This document shows, piece after piece, positions 17,704-25,321 of a stretch of 64,000 nt of DNA. The first letter of the stretch is position 1. Each line of letters begins with the position of its first letter. Under the pieces are notes generated by a model that ran no database searches, was not told the DNA's origin, and saw nothing but the letters and a program-made list of their open reading frames with translations. The stretch is from Tianweitania sp. UT-5YL-CI-8 (GTDB lineage: Bacteria > Pseudomonadota > Alphaproteobacteria > Rhizobiales > Rhizobiaceae). The position numbers and the translations under genes were made by a program. The stretch is from positions 1-64,000 of the forward strand of contig NZ_JASCRR010000010.1 of the NCBI RefSeq assembly GCF_030010215.1, given 5' to 3'.

Positions 17704-18300
17704 TCATCGCAGCATGGGCCACAAGGTTGCCGCGAGAAGCAGACCCATGGCGATGTTGAACCATTTCAGCCGCACCGGGTCCGACAGGAAACCGCGCAAC
17801 ACGACGCCGAAGCCGGCCCAACTCGACACGCTCGGCAGGTTCACAAGGGCGAAGGCGATGGAAATGATCAGCACAGACAGGAACGGCGCCTCGGGGCTGG
17901 TGTAGACGGCCATAGCGGTCACGGCCATCACCCAGGCCTTCGGGTTGACCCATTGGAAAGAGGCGGCCTCCAGGAACGTCATCGGCCGCGCCTTGGTCTC
18001 ACCATCCTTGCCCAGGCTGCGCGACGTTCCGATGCGCCAGGCGAGATAGAGCAGATAGGCGCCGCCGGCGATCTTCAGCGCCACATGCAGCGCCGGGAAC
18101 GCCGTCAGCAAGGCACCAAGCCCTAATCCAACGCCAAGCAGCAACGACAGAAAACCGGCGCCGATGCCCAGCATATGCGGAATGGTTCGCACGAAGCCGA
18201 AATTCACACCGGAGGCCAGCAGCATGAAATTGTTCGGCCCCGGCGTGATCGAGGTCACGAAGGCATAGGCCAGCAATGCCAGAAATAGGTCGTAGGACAT
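17704..18300 (-). CDS. LysE family amino acid exporter
   Basis: A 198-residue membrane protein with about six hydrophobic helices. The LysE/RhtB signature near the N terminus is SITPGPNNFMLLASGVNFGF, followed by the GIGAGFLSLLLGVGLG helix and the conserved FQWVNPKAWVMAVTAMAVYT. Relatives export basic, neutral or branched-chain amino acids or homoserine lactones. It lies 81 bases downstream of ilvH on the same strand, which makes overflow export of branched-chain amino acids or a related metabolite a reasonable guess, not a demonstrated function. Confidence 0.88.
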   Translation of the reverse strand: MSYDLFLALLAYAFVTSITPGPNNFMLLASGVNFGFVRTIPHMLGIGAGFLSLLLGVGLGLGALLTAFPALHVALKIAGGAYLLYLAWRIGTSRSLGKDGETKARPMTFLEAASFQWVNPKAWVMAVTAMAVYTSPEAPFLSVLIISIAFALVNLPSVSSWAGFGVVLRGFLSDPVRLKWFNIAMGLLLAATLWPMLR

Positions 18301-18381
18301 CGGGCTATCCGGTTGAACGCTGCGGCTGTCTGCTCAACCGAACGGGCGGCAAGGACAGCGCCTGCCGACCGCCTGTATCGT

Positions 18382-18954
18382 CTACATGCCTTGCTGGCCG
18401 CGGTTCATCGCCGCTACGCCGGTGCGGCAGATTTCCACCAGGCCGAGGGGCTTCATGATGGCGATGAACTGGTCGAGCTTGGAGCCCTTGCCGGTGATCT
18501 CGAAGATGAAATGCTCGGTGTTGGCGTCGATCACCTTGGCGCGAAACGCTTCCGCAAGACGCAATGCCTCGACGCGGTGGTCGCCGTTGCCTGTGACCTT
18601 GACCAGCGCCAGTTCGCGTTCCAGCGGATTGCCGTGGCCGAGTTCCTGCGCCTTCACCGTCAGGTCGACGACGCGGTGGACGGGCACGATGCGCTCGAGC
18701 TGGTGCTTGATCTGCTCGAGCACATGCGGCGTGCCGCGCGTCACCACCGTGATGCGCGACAGATGCTGCTCGTGCTCGGTCTCCGACACGGTCAGGCTTT
18801 CAATGTTGTAGCCCCGTCCGGAAAACAATCCGATCACGCGGGCAAGGACGCCCGGCTCGTTGTCGACCAGCACCGACAGCGTATGGCTCTCTGGAACCTG
18901 GGTTTCCTTGGCGATAAAATAGGCGGAGCCGGTAGGCTGTAGCTGTGCGTTCAT
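18382..18954 (-). CDS. ilvH: Acetolactate synthase small (regulatory) subunit
   Basis: A 190-residue regulatory subunit. The ACT domain is at residues 24-100 (HTLSVLVDNEPGVLARVIGL then SGRGYNIESLTVSETEHEQH), followed by the C-terminal domain with VDLTVKAQELGHGNPLERELALVKV and FEITGKGSKLDQFI. It binds valine for feedback inhibition and stimulates the large subunit, encoded upstream at 19730-21517. The usual immediate adjacency of the two subunits is broken here by a toxin-antitoxin pair; 45 bases separate ilvH from the toxin gene, and I see no clear promoter of its own. Confidence 0.95.
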   Translation of the reverse strand: MNAQLQPTGSAYFIAKETQVPESHTLSVLVDNEPGVLARVIGLFSGRGYNIESLTVSETEHEQHLSRITVVTRGTPHVLEQIKHQLERIVPVHRVVDLTVKAQELGHGNPLERELALVKVTGNGDHRVEALRLAEAFRAKVIDANTEHFIFEITGKGSKLDQFIAIMKPLGLVEICRTGVAAMNRGQQGM

Positions 18955-18999
18955 GGTTGTTTTCTCGAATTCTCGGTGTTTGATATGATGAAAATCATT

Positions 19000-19395
19000 T
19001 CAGGACATACGGACTGGCGGCTGAAGCTTTTCCTGCAAAGGGTGTTTTTCAAACTCTCGGTCAAAGGTCAGAAACTCGTTGCAGCCCGCACTCAGTGCAA
19101 GGTGAAGAGCATCAGCAAAATCGAGTCCCTTGGCGTGACTGTCCAAGGCTGACCTGACACTGGCCTCCTCGGCAAAGGACAGCTCCTTGATCCTGATAAG
19201 CCCTTTGAAAAGGTCCGTTATCTGTCGGCGGTTGTACTGATATCTGCCGCGCAAAACCCATTCGGTCTCAAGCAACACGGTCGTGGTCACGAAAAGATCG
19301 CCCTCGGCCAGTAGCGCGCGAGCGCGGGCGACCTGATCGCTACCGTCATCCGCAAGGATGCGAACGAGTATGTTCGTATCAATTGCCCGAGGCAT
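19000..19395 (-). CDS. vapC: PIN-domain ribonuclease toxin (VapC family)
   Basis: A 131-residue PIN-domain protein. The acidic metal-binding residues are visible: Asp in AIDTNILVRIL at residues 4-6, Glu in VLLETEWVLRG, Asp in GLDFADALHLALS and Asp in FLTFDREFEK. VapC toxins cleave tRNA or rRNA sites and stop growth unless held by their antitoxin. I start at ATG 19395, preceded by GAGGCGG; the longer frame has no support. It overlaps the antitoxin gene by 17 bases, the normal antitoxin-first order. Confidence 0.9.
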   Translation of the reverse strand: MPRAIDTNILVRILADDGSDQVARARALLAEGDLFVTTTVLLETEWVLRGRYQYNRRQITDLFKGLIRIKELSFAEEASVRSALDSHAKGLDFADALHLALSAGCNEFLTFDREFEKHPLQEKLQPPVRMS

Positions 19396-19663
19396 CGAAC
19401 CGCCTCGATGCCTCGGCAAGAACAAGCCGTCCAATCTCTTCGTCGGTAAGGCGAGGACCGGAAACCTTCGGAATCATACCCAGGAATTCGTCGACCGCCA
19501 GCGGGTGTAGATCGGCCTCGTGCACCGAGACAGGCTGCATGATGACGCCTTCCTCAGTTTCGATGAAATCGAACTCCGTGCCGGCGGTCCAGCCATGCGC
19601 ATCCCGTAATGGCTTGGGCACGACGATTTGCCCCTTACTGGACATTGTGGTTCGAACATTCAT
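19379..19663 (-). CDS. vapB: AbrB/SpoVT-type antitoxin (VapB family)
   Basis: A 94-residue antitoxin. The swapped-hairpin DNA-binding domain lies at residues 1-45 (TMSSKGQIVVPKPLRDAHGW is the family signature), and the C-terminal part (EEIGRLVLAEASRRFDASGN) is the likely toxin-binding helix. The start at 19663 is set by GGTGAGG 6 bases upstream. It neutralises the PIN toxin and represses its own promoter, presumably in the 66-base gap after ilvB. The pair sits inside the ilvB-ilvH unit. Confidence 0.88.
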   Translation of the reverse strand: MNVRTTMSSKGQIVVPKPLRDAHGWTAGTEFDFIETEEGVIMQPVSVHEADLHPLAVDEFLGMIPKVSGPRLTDEEIGRLVLAEASRRFDASGN

Positions 19664-19729
19664 GATCGCCTCACCAGGTAAGAAACAAGTAAGACTAAAC
19701 TTGCGGCTCTGTTTTTTCAAGGATTACGC

Positions 19730-21517
19730 TCACACAAGCTCCCTGCCCTTGGCGTCGATGGCATTCGCAACCGCCTCGTCGGTGGCTTCGTCGGGCAACA
19801 GCATCTCGTTATGTGCCTTACCCGAGGGGATCATCGGGAAGCAGTTGGCGAGGTTGGCGACGCGGCAATCGAACAGAACCGGTTTCTTCACCGAAATCAT
19901 TTCCTGGATCGCGGCGTCCAGGTCGCCCGGCTTTTCGCAGCGGATACCGTGCCCGCCATAGGCCTCCGCCAGCTTGACGAAGTCCGGCATCGCCTCGGTG
20001 TAGGAATGCGACAGCCGGTTGCCGTGCAGCAACTGCTGCCATTGGCGCACCATGCCCATATACTGGTTGTTGAGGATGAATATCTTGATCGGCGCCTCGT
20101 ATTGCACCGCTGTCGACATTTCCTGCATCGTCATCTGCACCGAGGCGTCGCCGGCGATGTCGATGACCAGCGCATCGGGATGCGCGATCTGCACGCCGAG
20201 CGCGGCCGGGAGGCCATAGCCCATCGTCCCCAGACCGCCCGAGGTCATCCAGCGGTTCGGCTTTTCGAACCCGTAGTGCTGCGCAGCCCACATCTGGTGC
20301 TGGCCGACTTCGGTGGTGATGTAGGTGTCGCGGTCCTTGGTGAGCTCATACAGCCGCTGGATGGCATATTGCGGCATGATGACATCAGCATTGCCCTTGA
20401 AGGCGAAGCTGTCGCGCGCGCGCCATTTCGCGATCTGCTCCCACCACGGATAGAGCACCTTCTTGTCGGTCTTGGCGGTGGCGCGCCACAGCCGCACCAT
20501 GTCCTCGAGAACGTGGCCGACATCGCCCTGGATCGGGATATCGACGGGCACGTTCTTGTTCAGCGACGACGGATCGATGTCGATATGGATCTTCTTGGAG
20601 TAAGGCGAGAACGCATCCAGCCGACCGGTGATGCGGTCGTCGAAACGTGCGCCGACGCACAGCATGACATCGCAATCGTGCATCGCCATGTTGGCTTCGT
20701 AGCTGCCATGCATGCCCAGCATGCCGAGCCAGCTTTTGCCGCTCGCGGGATAGGCGCCCAGGCCCATCAGCGTCGAGGTGATCGGCGCGCCGGTGAGCTC
20801 GACCAGTTCGCGCAGCAACTGGCTCGCTTCCGGCCCCGCATTGATGACGCCGCCGCCCGAATAGATGATCGGCTTCTTGGCCGACGCCATCAGCGCGACC
20901 GCGGCCTTGATCTTCTCCATGTCGCCTTGGAGATTGGGGTGATAGCTGGTGCGCGGCGCGGTTTGAGGCGGCGTGTAGATGCCCTTGGCGAACTGCACGT
21001 CCTTGGGGATGTCGACGACCACCGGACCGGGACGGCCGGTCGTGGCGACATGGAACGCCTCGTGGATGATCGCCGACAGCTTGTTGACGTCTTTCACCAG
21101 CCAATTGTGCTTGGTGCAGGGCCGCGTAATGCCGACCGTGTCGCATTCCTGGAAAGCGTCGGAGCCGATCAGCGCCGTCGGCACCTGTCCGGTGATGCAG
21201 ACCAGGGGGATGGAGTCCATCAGCGCGTCCTGCAGCGGCGTCACCGCATTGGTCGCGCCCGGGCCCGACGTCACCAGCATGACGCCGGGCTTGCCGGTGG
21301 CGCGCGCATAGCCTTCCGCAGCGTGGCCGGCGCCCTGCTCATGACGGACGAGGATGTGCTCGACGGCGTCCTGCTGGAAAATCTCGTCATAGATGGGAAG
21401 GACGGCACCGCCGGGATAACCGAACAGATGCTTCACGCCGTTGTCCTTCAGCGCCTGAACAACCATTTCGGCGCCTGTCATCTCGCGCCGTTCTGTCTGG
21501 CCACGTCCGTTGCTCAT
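19730..21517 (-). CDS. ilvB: Acetolactate synthase large (catalytic) subunit
   Basis: A 595-residue thiamine-diphosphate enzyme that makes acetolactate and acetohydroxybutyrate, the first common step of valine, leucine and isoleucine synthesis. The N-terminal domain has GYPGGAVLPIYDEI and the catalytic Glu in LVRHEQGAGHAAEGYARATG; the C-terminal ThDP motif begins GDASVQMTMQEMSTAVQYEA and ends with NNQYMGMVRQWQ. Length is typical. A GGGAAGAG site lies 8 bases before the ATG. Expression should be under an attenuator at 21585-21694. Toxin-antitoxin genes separate it from ilvH. Confidence 0.97.
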   Translation of the reverse strand: MSNGRGQTERREMTGAEMVVQALKDNGVKHLFGYPGGAVLPIYDEIFQQDAVEHILVRHEQGAGHAAEGYARATGKPGVMLVTSGPGATNAVTPLQDALMDSIPLVCITGQVPTALIGSDAFQECDTVGITRPCTKHNWLVKDVNKLSAIIHEAFHVATTGRPGPVVVDIPKDVQFAKGIYTPPQTAPRTSYHPNLQGDMEKIKAAVALMASAKKPIIYSGGGVINAGPEASQLLRELVELTGAPITSTLMGLGAYPASGKSWLGMLGMHGSYEANMAMHDCDVMLCVGARFDDRITGRLDAFSPYSKKIHIDIDPSSLNKNVPVDIPIQGDVGHVLEDMVRLWRATAKTDKKVLYPWWEQIAKWRARDSFAFKGNADVIMPQYAIQRLYELTKDRDTYITTEVGQHQMWAAQHYGFEKPNRWMTSGGLGTMGYGLPAALGVQIAHPDALVIDIAGDASVQMTMQEMSTAVQYEAPIKIFILNNQYMGMVRQWQQLLHGNRLSHSYTEAMPDFVKLAEAYGGHGIRCEKPGDLDAAIQEMISVKKPVLFDCRVANLANCFPMIPSGKAHNEMLLPDEATDEAVANAIDAKGRELV

Positions 21518-21584
21518 TGGTCTCTTCCCGTCTTATGTCCGCCCCGGCGGCGGCTGGTGATCGTTTAAGGGTCTTTCAGGCAAT

Positions 21585-21606
21585 AAAAAAGGCCCCCGAG
21601 GGAGCC
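21585..21606 (-). terminator. Attenuator terminator upstream of ilvB
   Basis: A 7-bp GC-rich stem (21591-21597 with 21600-21606) directly followed on the minus strand by six T residues; it lies in the ilvB leader, 68 bases before the start codon. Confidence 0.8.
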
Positions 21607-21650
21607 TGTTTTCTGCGCATGGGAGGATTTCGCCCGGCGGTTACACCGCC
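21585..21650 (-). promoter_or_regulatory. Transcription attenuator of ilvB
   Basis: On the minus strand a leader peptide (21641-21694) is followed by a hairpin that spans its stop codon (GGCGGT-GTA-ACCGCC, 21636-21650) and then a terminator hairpin GGCTCCC-TC-GGGGGCC (21591-21606, one G-U pair) with six T residues (21585-21590). Ribosome stalling at scarce Ile, Leu or Val codons would prevent the terminator from forming. Attenuators of this kind in front of ilvB/ilvI have been described by comparative genomics in Rhizobiales; this one is read directly from the sequence, and the alternative antiterminator pairing was not worked out. Confidence 0.75.
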
Positions 21651-21694
21651 TTGCCCACGCGCAGTCCTACTACAAGAATGGTTGCCTTGTTCAT
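21641..21694 (-). CDS. ilvL: ilvB leader peptide
   Basis: A 17-residue reading frame, MNKATILVVGLRVGKAV, ending in TAA. Eight of 17 residues are Ile, Leu or Val (one Ile, two Leu, five Val), with the run ILVV in the centre, the expected regulatory codons for a branched-chain amino acid attenuator. It lies 124 bases before ilvB and its stop codon is in the loop of a hairpin. The upstream ribosome binding site is weak (no clear GGAG), a point against strong translation. Confidence 0.75.
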   Translation of the reverse strand: MNKATILVVGLRVGKAV

Positions 21695-21810
21695 GGGCGG
21701 GACAATAAGAACGGAAATCAGCTGATGTCAACGGCTTCCAACGATAAAAGCTGACGTAGCGGCGCCTTCGAACCCCGGCTTATGTTCTGGCCGAAGACGC
21801 GCGGGACAAA

Positions 21811-22719
21811 TCAAGTCGGATGAACGCGCCGCCATTCCGGCCCGAACTGGTTGCGGAACCAGGTCGATTGCCGCTTCGAATATTGCCGCGTTGCGGCTTT
21901 CGCAAGCACCTTGGCCTCTTCGAAGCTGATCTCGCCGGCAAGCGCCGCAGTGATCTCGGGCACCCCGATTGCCTTCATCGCCGGAACCGCGGGCCGCAAT
22001 TGCAGCGCAAGCAGCGACTGCACCTCTTCCACCGCACCTTGAGTCATCATCGTGTCGAACCGCGCTTCGATGCGGTCGATCACCCACTGCCTGTAGGGCT
22101 CTACCACCACGGCGTCGGCGCTGGAAAAATCGACCAGCGGCTCGCTGCGCTGCTTCTGCCAAAACAGGATCGACTTGCCCGACGCCTCCAGAACCTCCAG
22201 CGCCCGGACGATGCGCTGCCCGTCGCTTGCCCGCAAACCCATCGCAGCGGCGCTGTCCAGCCGCATCAAGATATCATGCAGCCGCGCCGAGCCTTGCTCG
22301 TTCAGGCGCCAGCGCCAGCGCTCGCGGATGTCATTCGGCACATCGGGCATTTCGGACAGCCCCATGGTCAGTGCGGTGAAGTAGAGTCCTGTGCCGCCGA
22401 CGAAGATCGGCCGATGGCGTTCGAACAGTCCTTCGTCCACCAGTTGGCCGACATCGCGCAGCCAGACGCCCGTCGAGTAGACATCGCTGGGATGAACATG
22501 GCCATAGAGCCGATGCGGCACACCAGCGGTTTCCGCATCCGAGGGGCGCGCGGTCAGCACGCGCAGGACCGAATAGACCTGCATGGAATCGGCGTTGACG
22601 ATCACGCCGTCGTACTTTTCGGCAAGTTGCATGGCCAGCGCCGACTTGCCGCTCGCGGTCGGCCCGGCTATCAGGATCGCGTTTCTGATCCGCCCTCCAT
22701 CCCGTCCGGAAGATGCCAT
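21811..22719 (-). CDS. miaA: tRNA dimethylallyltransferase
   Basis: A 302-residue enzyme that adds dimethylallyl to A37 of tRNAs reading UNN codons. The P-loop is LIAGPTASGKSALA (residues 14-27), followed by IVNADSMQVYS, HRLYGHVHP, PIFVGGTGLYFTALT and the C-terminal ATRQYSKRQSTWFRNQ stretch that binds tRNA. I start at ATG 22719; the longer frame to 22926 would run through serB and its first 69 residues are not family-like. The start codon overlaps that of serB on the opposite strand by two bases. Confidence 0.95.
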   Translation of the reverse strand: MASSGRDGGRIRNAILIAGPTASGKSALAMQLAEKYDGVIVNADSMQVYSVLRVLTARPSDAETAGVPHRLYGHVHPSDVYSTGVWLRDVGQLVDEGLFERHRPIFVGGTGLYFTALTMGLSEMPDVPNDIRERWRWRLNEQGSARLHDILMRLDSAAAMGLRASDGQRIVRALEVLEASGKSILFWQKQRSEPLVDFSSADAVVVEPYRQWVIDRIEARFDTMMTQGAVEEVQSLLALQLRPAVPAMKAIGVPEITAALAGEISFEEAKVLAKAATRQYSKRQSTWFRNQFGPEWRRVHPT

Positions 22720-23605
22720 GTCCCTGGTTGCCACGCTGATTTCCAATCCCGCCAAGCCGGCTTTGCACAAGTCGCTAGGCGATAAAGCGTTCCGGGCGGT
22801 CGGCGCAAGCGGCATGGCCTGGTTGGCGGCCGATATCGCGGCCGATCTTCTGCTGCCCTCCGGTATCCCGGCTGAGGAGGCGGAGCAGACATTGCGCGAA
22901 GCTCTTACCGGCGAGCCCCTCGACATCGTCGTTCAGGAGGCTGGAAGCCGGGTCAAGAAAATCCTCATTGCCGACATGGATTCGACCATGATCGACCAGG
23001 AGTGCATCGACGAACTGGCCGATGAGATCGGCGTCGGCGCCCATGTCGCCGCGATCACCGCCCGCGCCATGAATGGCGAACTCGCCTTCGAGCCCGCGCT
23101 TCGCGAGCGCGTCAGCCTGCTCAAGGGCCTCGATATCGGCATCGTCGACCGCATCATTGCCAGCCGTCTGACGCTTGCCAAGGGCGGCCGGGCGCTGGTG
23201 CAGACCATGAAAGCCAATGGCGCCTACACCGCCCTGGTGTCCGGCGGCTTCGATGTCTTCACCGCTCGGATCGGCGCTACGCTCGGCTTCGACGAGCACC
23301 GCGCCAATCGGCTCAACGAAGAGAACGGCATCCTGACCGGCACGGTGGCGGATCCGATCCTGGGGCGCGAGGCGAAGGCCATCGCGCTTAACGAAATTGC
23401 CGCCCGGCTCGGGCTGGGCCTGGACGATGCCTTGGCTGTCGGCGACGGTGCCAACGACCTCGACATGATCCGCCTCGCCGGCATGGGCGTGGCGCTCCAT
23501 GCCAAGCCGGCCGTGGCCGCGCAGGCGCGCGTTCGCATCGACCATGGCGATCTCAGCGCCTTGCTCTATCTGCAGGGCTACCGAATCGAGGATTTCCAAC
23601 AATGA
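22718..23605 (+). CDS. serB: Phosphoserine phosphatase
   Basis: A 295-residue HAD-family enzyme that makes serine from phosphoserine. The nucleophile motif is ADMDSTMIDQECIDELA (near residue 88), motif II VSGGFDVFTARIG, and motif III/IV GDGANDLDMIRLAGMG. A 75-residue N-terminal region precedes the catalytic domain, as in other alphaproteobacterial SerB. The ATG at 22718 is preceded by GGAAG. It is read away from miaA with overlapping start codons and followed by an acetyltransferase gene in an ATGA overlap. Confidence 0.96.
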   Translation: MSLVATLISNPAKPALHKSLGDKAFRAVGASGMAWLAADIAADLLLPSGIPAEEAEQTLREALTGEPLDIVVQEAGSRVKKILIADMDSTMIDQECIDELADEIGVGAHVAAITARAMNGELAFEPALRERVSLLKGLDIGIVDRIIASRLTLAKGGRALVQTMKANGAYTALVSGGFDVFTARIGATLGFDEHRANRLNEENGILTGTVADPILGREAKAIALNEIAARLGLGLDDALAVGDGANDLDMIRLAGMGVALHAKPAVAAQARVRIDHGDLSALLYLQGYRIEDFQQ

Positions 23606-24174
23606 CGGTTCTGCGCACCGAACGCCTGATCCTGCGCAACTGGCAGGATCGGGACCGGCCGTTTTTTCATCGGCTGAACTCCGATGACACCATCATGGAG
23701 TTTTTCGCCATGCGCCGCGACCGCGCCGCAAGCGATGAGGTGATGGACACTATCTCCGCTTACATCGCCGAAAACGGCTTCGGCTTCATGGCCGCCGAGC
23801 TTGTGGCGACCGGCGAATGCATAGGCTTCATCGGTATCAATCGCACCAAGATCGAGCCTTTCGTGCCGCGTGGCACGCTTGAGATCGGCTGGCGGCTGGC
23901 GCCGGAATATTGGGGCAAGGGCTACGCTACCGAAGGCGCGAAAGCCTTGCTCGACTACGCTTTCGAGACGTTGGGCGAAGAAGAGGTCGTCTCCTTCGCC
24001 GTCTGGAACAATGTGCGGTCGACCTCGGTGATGGAACGGCTGGGCATGGAGCATGTCGAAGACGGCTTCTTCGATCATCCCAGCGTGCCCGACAGCCATC
24101 CGCAACTCAAGCGCCACGCGCTCTACCGGCTGACCCGCACCACTTGGCTGGCGCGACGGCAAAAAGACGCCTGA
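23602..24174 (+). CDS. GNAT acetyltransferase, RimJ/RimL type
   Basis: A 190-residue acetyl-CoA-dependent N-acyltransferase. It opens with the RimJ-class LRTERLILRNWQDRDRPFF, and the acetyl-CoA binding motif is WRLAPEYWGKGYATEGAKAL, followed by VVSFAVWNNVRSTSVMERLG. The substrate is unknown; relatives modify ribosomal protein N termini or small amines. Its start overlaps the serB stop by four bases, so it is translated with serB, and the pair may be a unit, although no metabolic link is clear. Confidence 0.88.
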   Translation: MTVLRTERLILRNWQDRDRPFFHRLNSDDTIMEFFAMRRDRAASDEVMDTISAYIAENGFGFMAAELVATGECIGFIGINRTKIEPFVPRGTLEIGWRLAPEYWGKGYATEGAKALLDYAFETLGEEEVVSFAVWNNVRSTSVMERLGMEHVEDGFFDHPSVPDSHPQLKRHALYRLTRTTWLARRQKDA

Positions 24175-24247
24175 ACAGTTCCGCTTGCCACATCGGCACA
24201 GGGCGGGCATCCTGCTCCTCCAACATCTCGGAGGAGAAAATAGGCTC

Positions 24248-25234
24248 ATGAAGAAACTGACCCGTCGCGCGACGCTTGGCGCATTCGCGCTGGCTGCCGG
24301 TGTTGCATTGGCCGGAATACAATCGGCAAACGCACAGGATTTCCCGACCAACACCATAACCCTCGTCGTTCCCTTCGCCGCGGGCGGATCGACCGATCTG
24401 GTCGCGCGCGTCATTGCGCAAAAAATGTCCGACGACCTCGGCCAGCAGATCGTGGTCGAGAATGTCGGCGGTGCCGGCGGCAATCTCGGTGCCGACCGTG
24501 TCGCCCGCGCCGAGCCGGACGGCTACACCATCCTGATGGGCACGGTGGCCACCCACGCGCTGAACCCGCTGATGCTCAAGACCAAGCCATACGATCCGGT
24601 CACCGACTTTTCCCCGATATCGCTGCTTGTGGTGGTGCCCAACGTGCTGGTCGTCAATCCGCAGTTGCCCGTCAACTCCGTCGCCGAACTCGTCGACCTG
24701 TTGAAGAAATCGCCCGACCAGTACAGTTACGCGTCCTCCGGCAACGGCACGCCACTGCATCTTTCGGGCGAACTGTTCAAAAGCCTGGCGGGTGTCGAGA
24801 TGCAGCACGTGCCCTACAAGGGCGCCGGTCCGGCGCTGAACGACGTGCTTGCCAACCAAGTGCCGATCATGTTCGACAACCTGCCCTCATCGTCCAGCCA
24901 CATCAAAGCGGGTACGTTGAAGGCGCTGGGCGTCACCACCAAGGAACGCGCGCCGTCCTTCCCCGACGTGCCGGCGATCGGCGAGACCGTCAACGGCTAC
25001 GAGACCTACACCTGGAACGCACTGTTCGCGCCGAAGGACACGCCGCCGGAAGCGGTCGCCCGTCTCAACGCAGCCGCTAAGAAGGCGCTTGCCGATCCGG
25101 CCGTCGTGTCCCGCATGGGCGATTTCAGCGCCACCATCGTCGGCTCGACGCCGGAAGAACTGGGCGCCCACGTGAAAGCGGAACTCGCCAAATGGGAGCC
25201 CATCGTCAAGGATGCCGGCGTCTCGCTGGACTGA
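24248..25234 (+). CDS. Bug family (TctC-like) periplasmic solute-binding protein
   Basis: A 328-residue periplasmic binding protein of tripartite tricarboxylate transporters. A signal peptide covers residues 1-29 (two Arg then LGAFALAAGVALAGIQSANA). The Bug signatures ITLVVPFAAGGSTDLVARVI, VENVGGAGGNLGADRVA and VPYKGAGPALNDVLANQVP are present. It would capture a carboxylate or other small acid. The membrane partners TctA and TctB are not adjacent, so it is an orphan like many of the family. ATG 24248 has a strong GGAGGAG site; the longer frame is rejected. A bidirectional terminator follows. Confidence 0.92.
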   Translation: MKKLTRRATLGAFALAAGVALAGIQSANAQDFPTNTITLVVPFAAGGSTDLVARVIAQKMSDDLGQQIVVENVGGAGGNLGADRVARAEPDGYTILMGTVATHALNPLMLKTKPYDPVTDFSPISLLVVVPNVLVVNPQLPVNSVAELVDLLKKSPDQYSYASSGNGTPLHLSGELFKSLAGVEMQHVPYKGAGPALNDVLANQVPIMFDNLPSSSSHIKAGTLKALGVTTKERAPSFPDVPAIGETVNGYETYTWNALFAPKDTPPEAVARLNAAAKKALADPAVVSRMGDFSATIVGSTPEELGAHVKAELAKWEPIVKDAGVSLD

Positions 25235-25256
25235 CGAAAACGGCCGTGGCTTACAA

Positions 25257-25292
25257 AATGGAAAAGGCGGTCAATCGACCGCCTTTTCCATT
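25257..25292. terminator. Bidirectional terminator between the Bug gene and degP
   Basis: A perfect 16-bp stem AATGGAAAAGGCGGTC and its complement around an AATC loop. The A and T runs make it effective for both convergent genes. Confidence 0.88.
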
Positions 25293-25321
25293 ATTTCAGT
25301 AGGTTAACCGGCTTTCCCGAT

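Noticed and set aside
22720-22926. A longer miaA start through the serB gene
   Set aside because: The added 69 residues are not family-like and are the complement of serB coding sequence.
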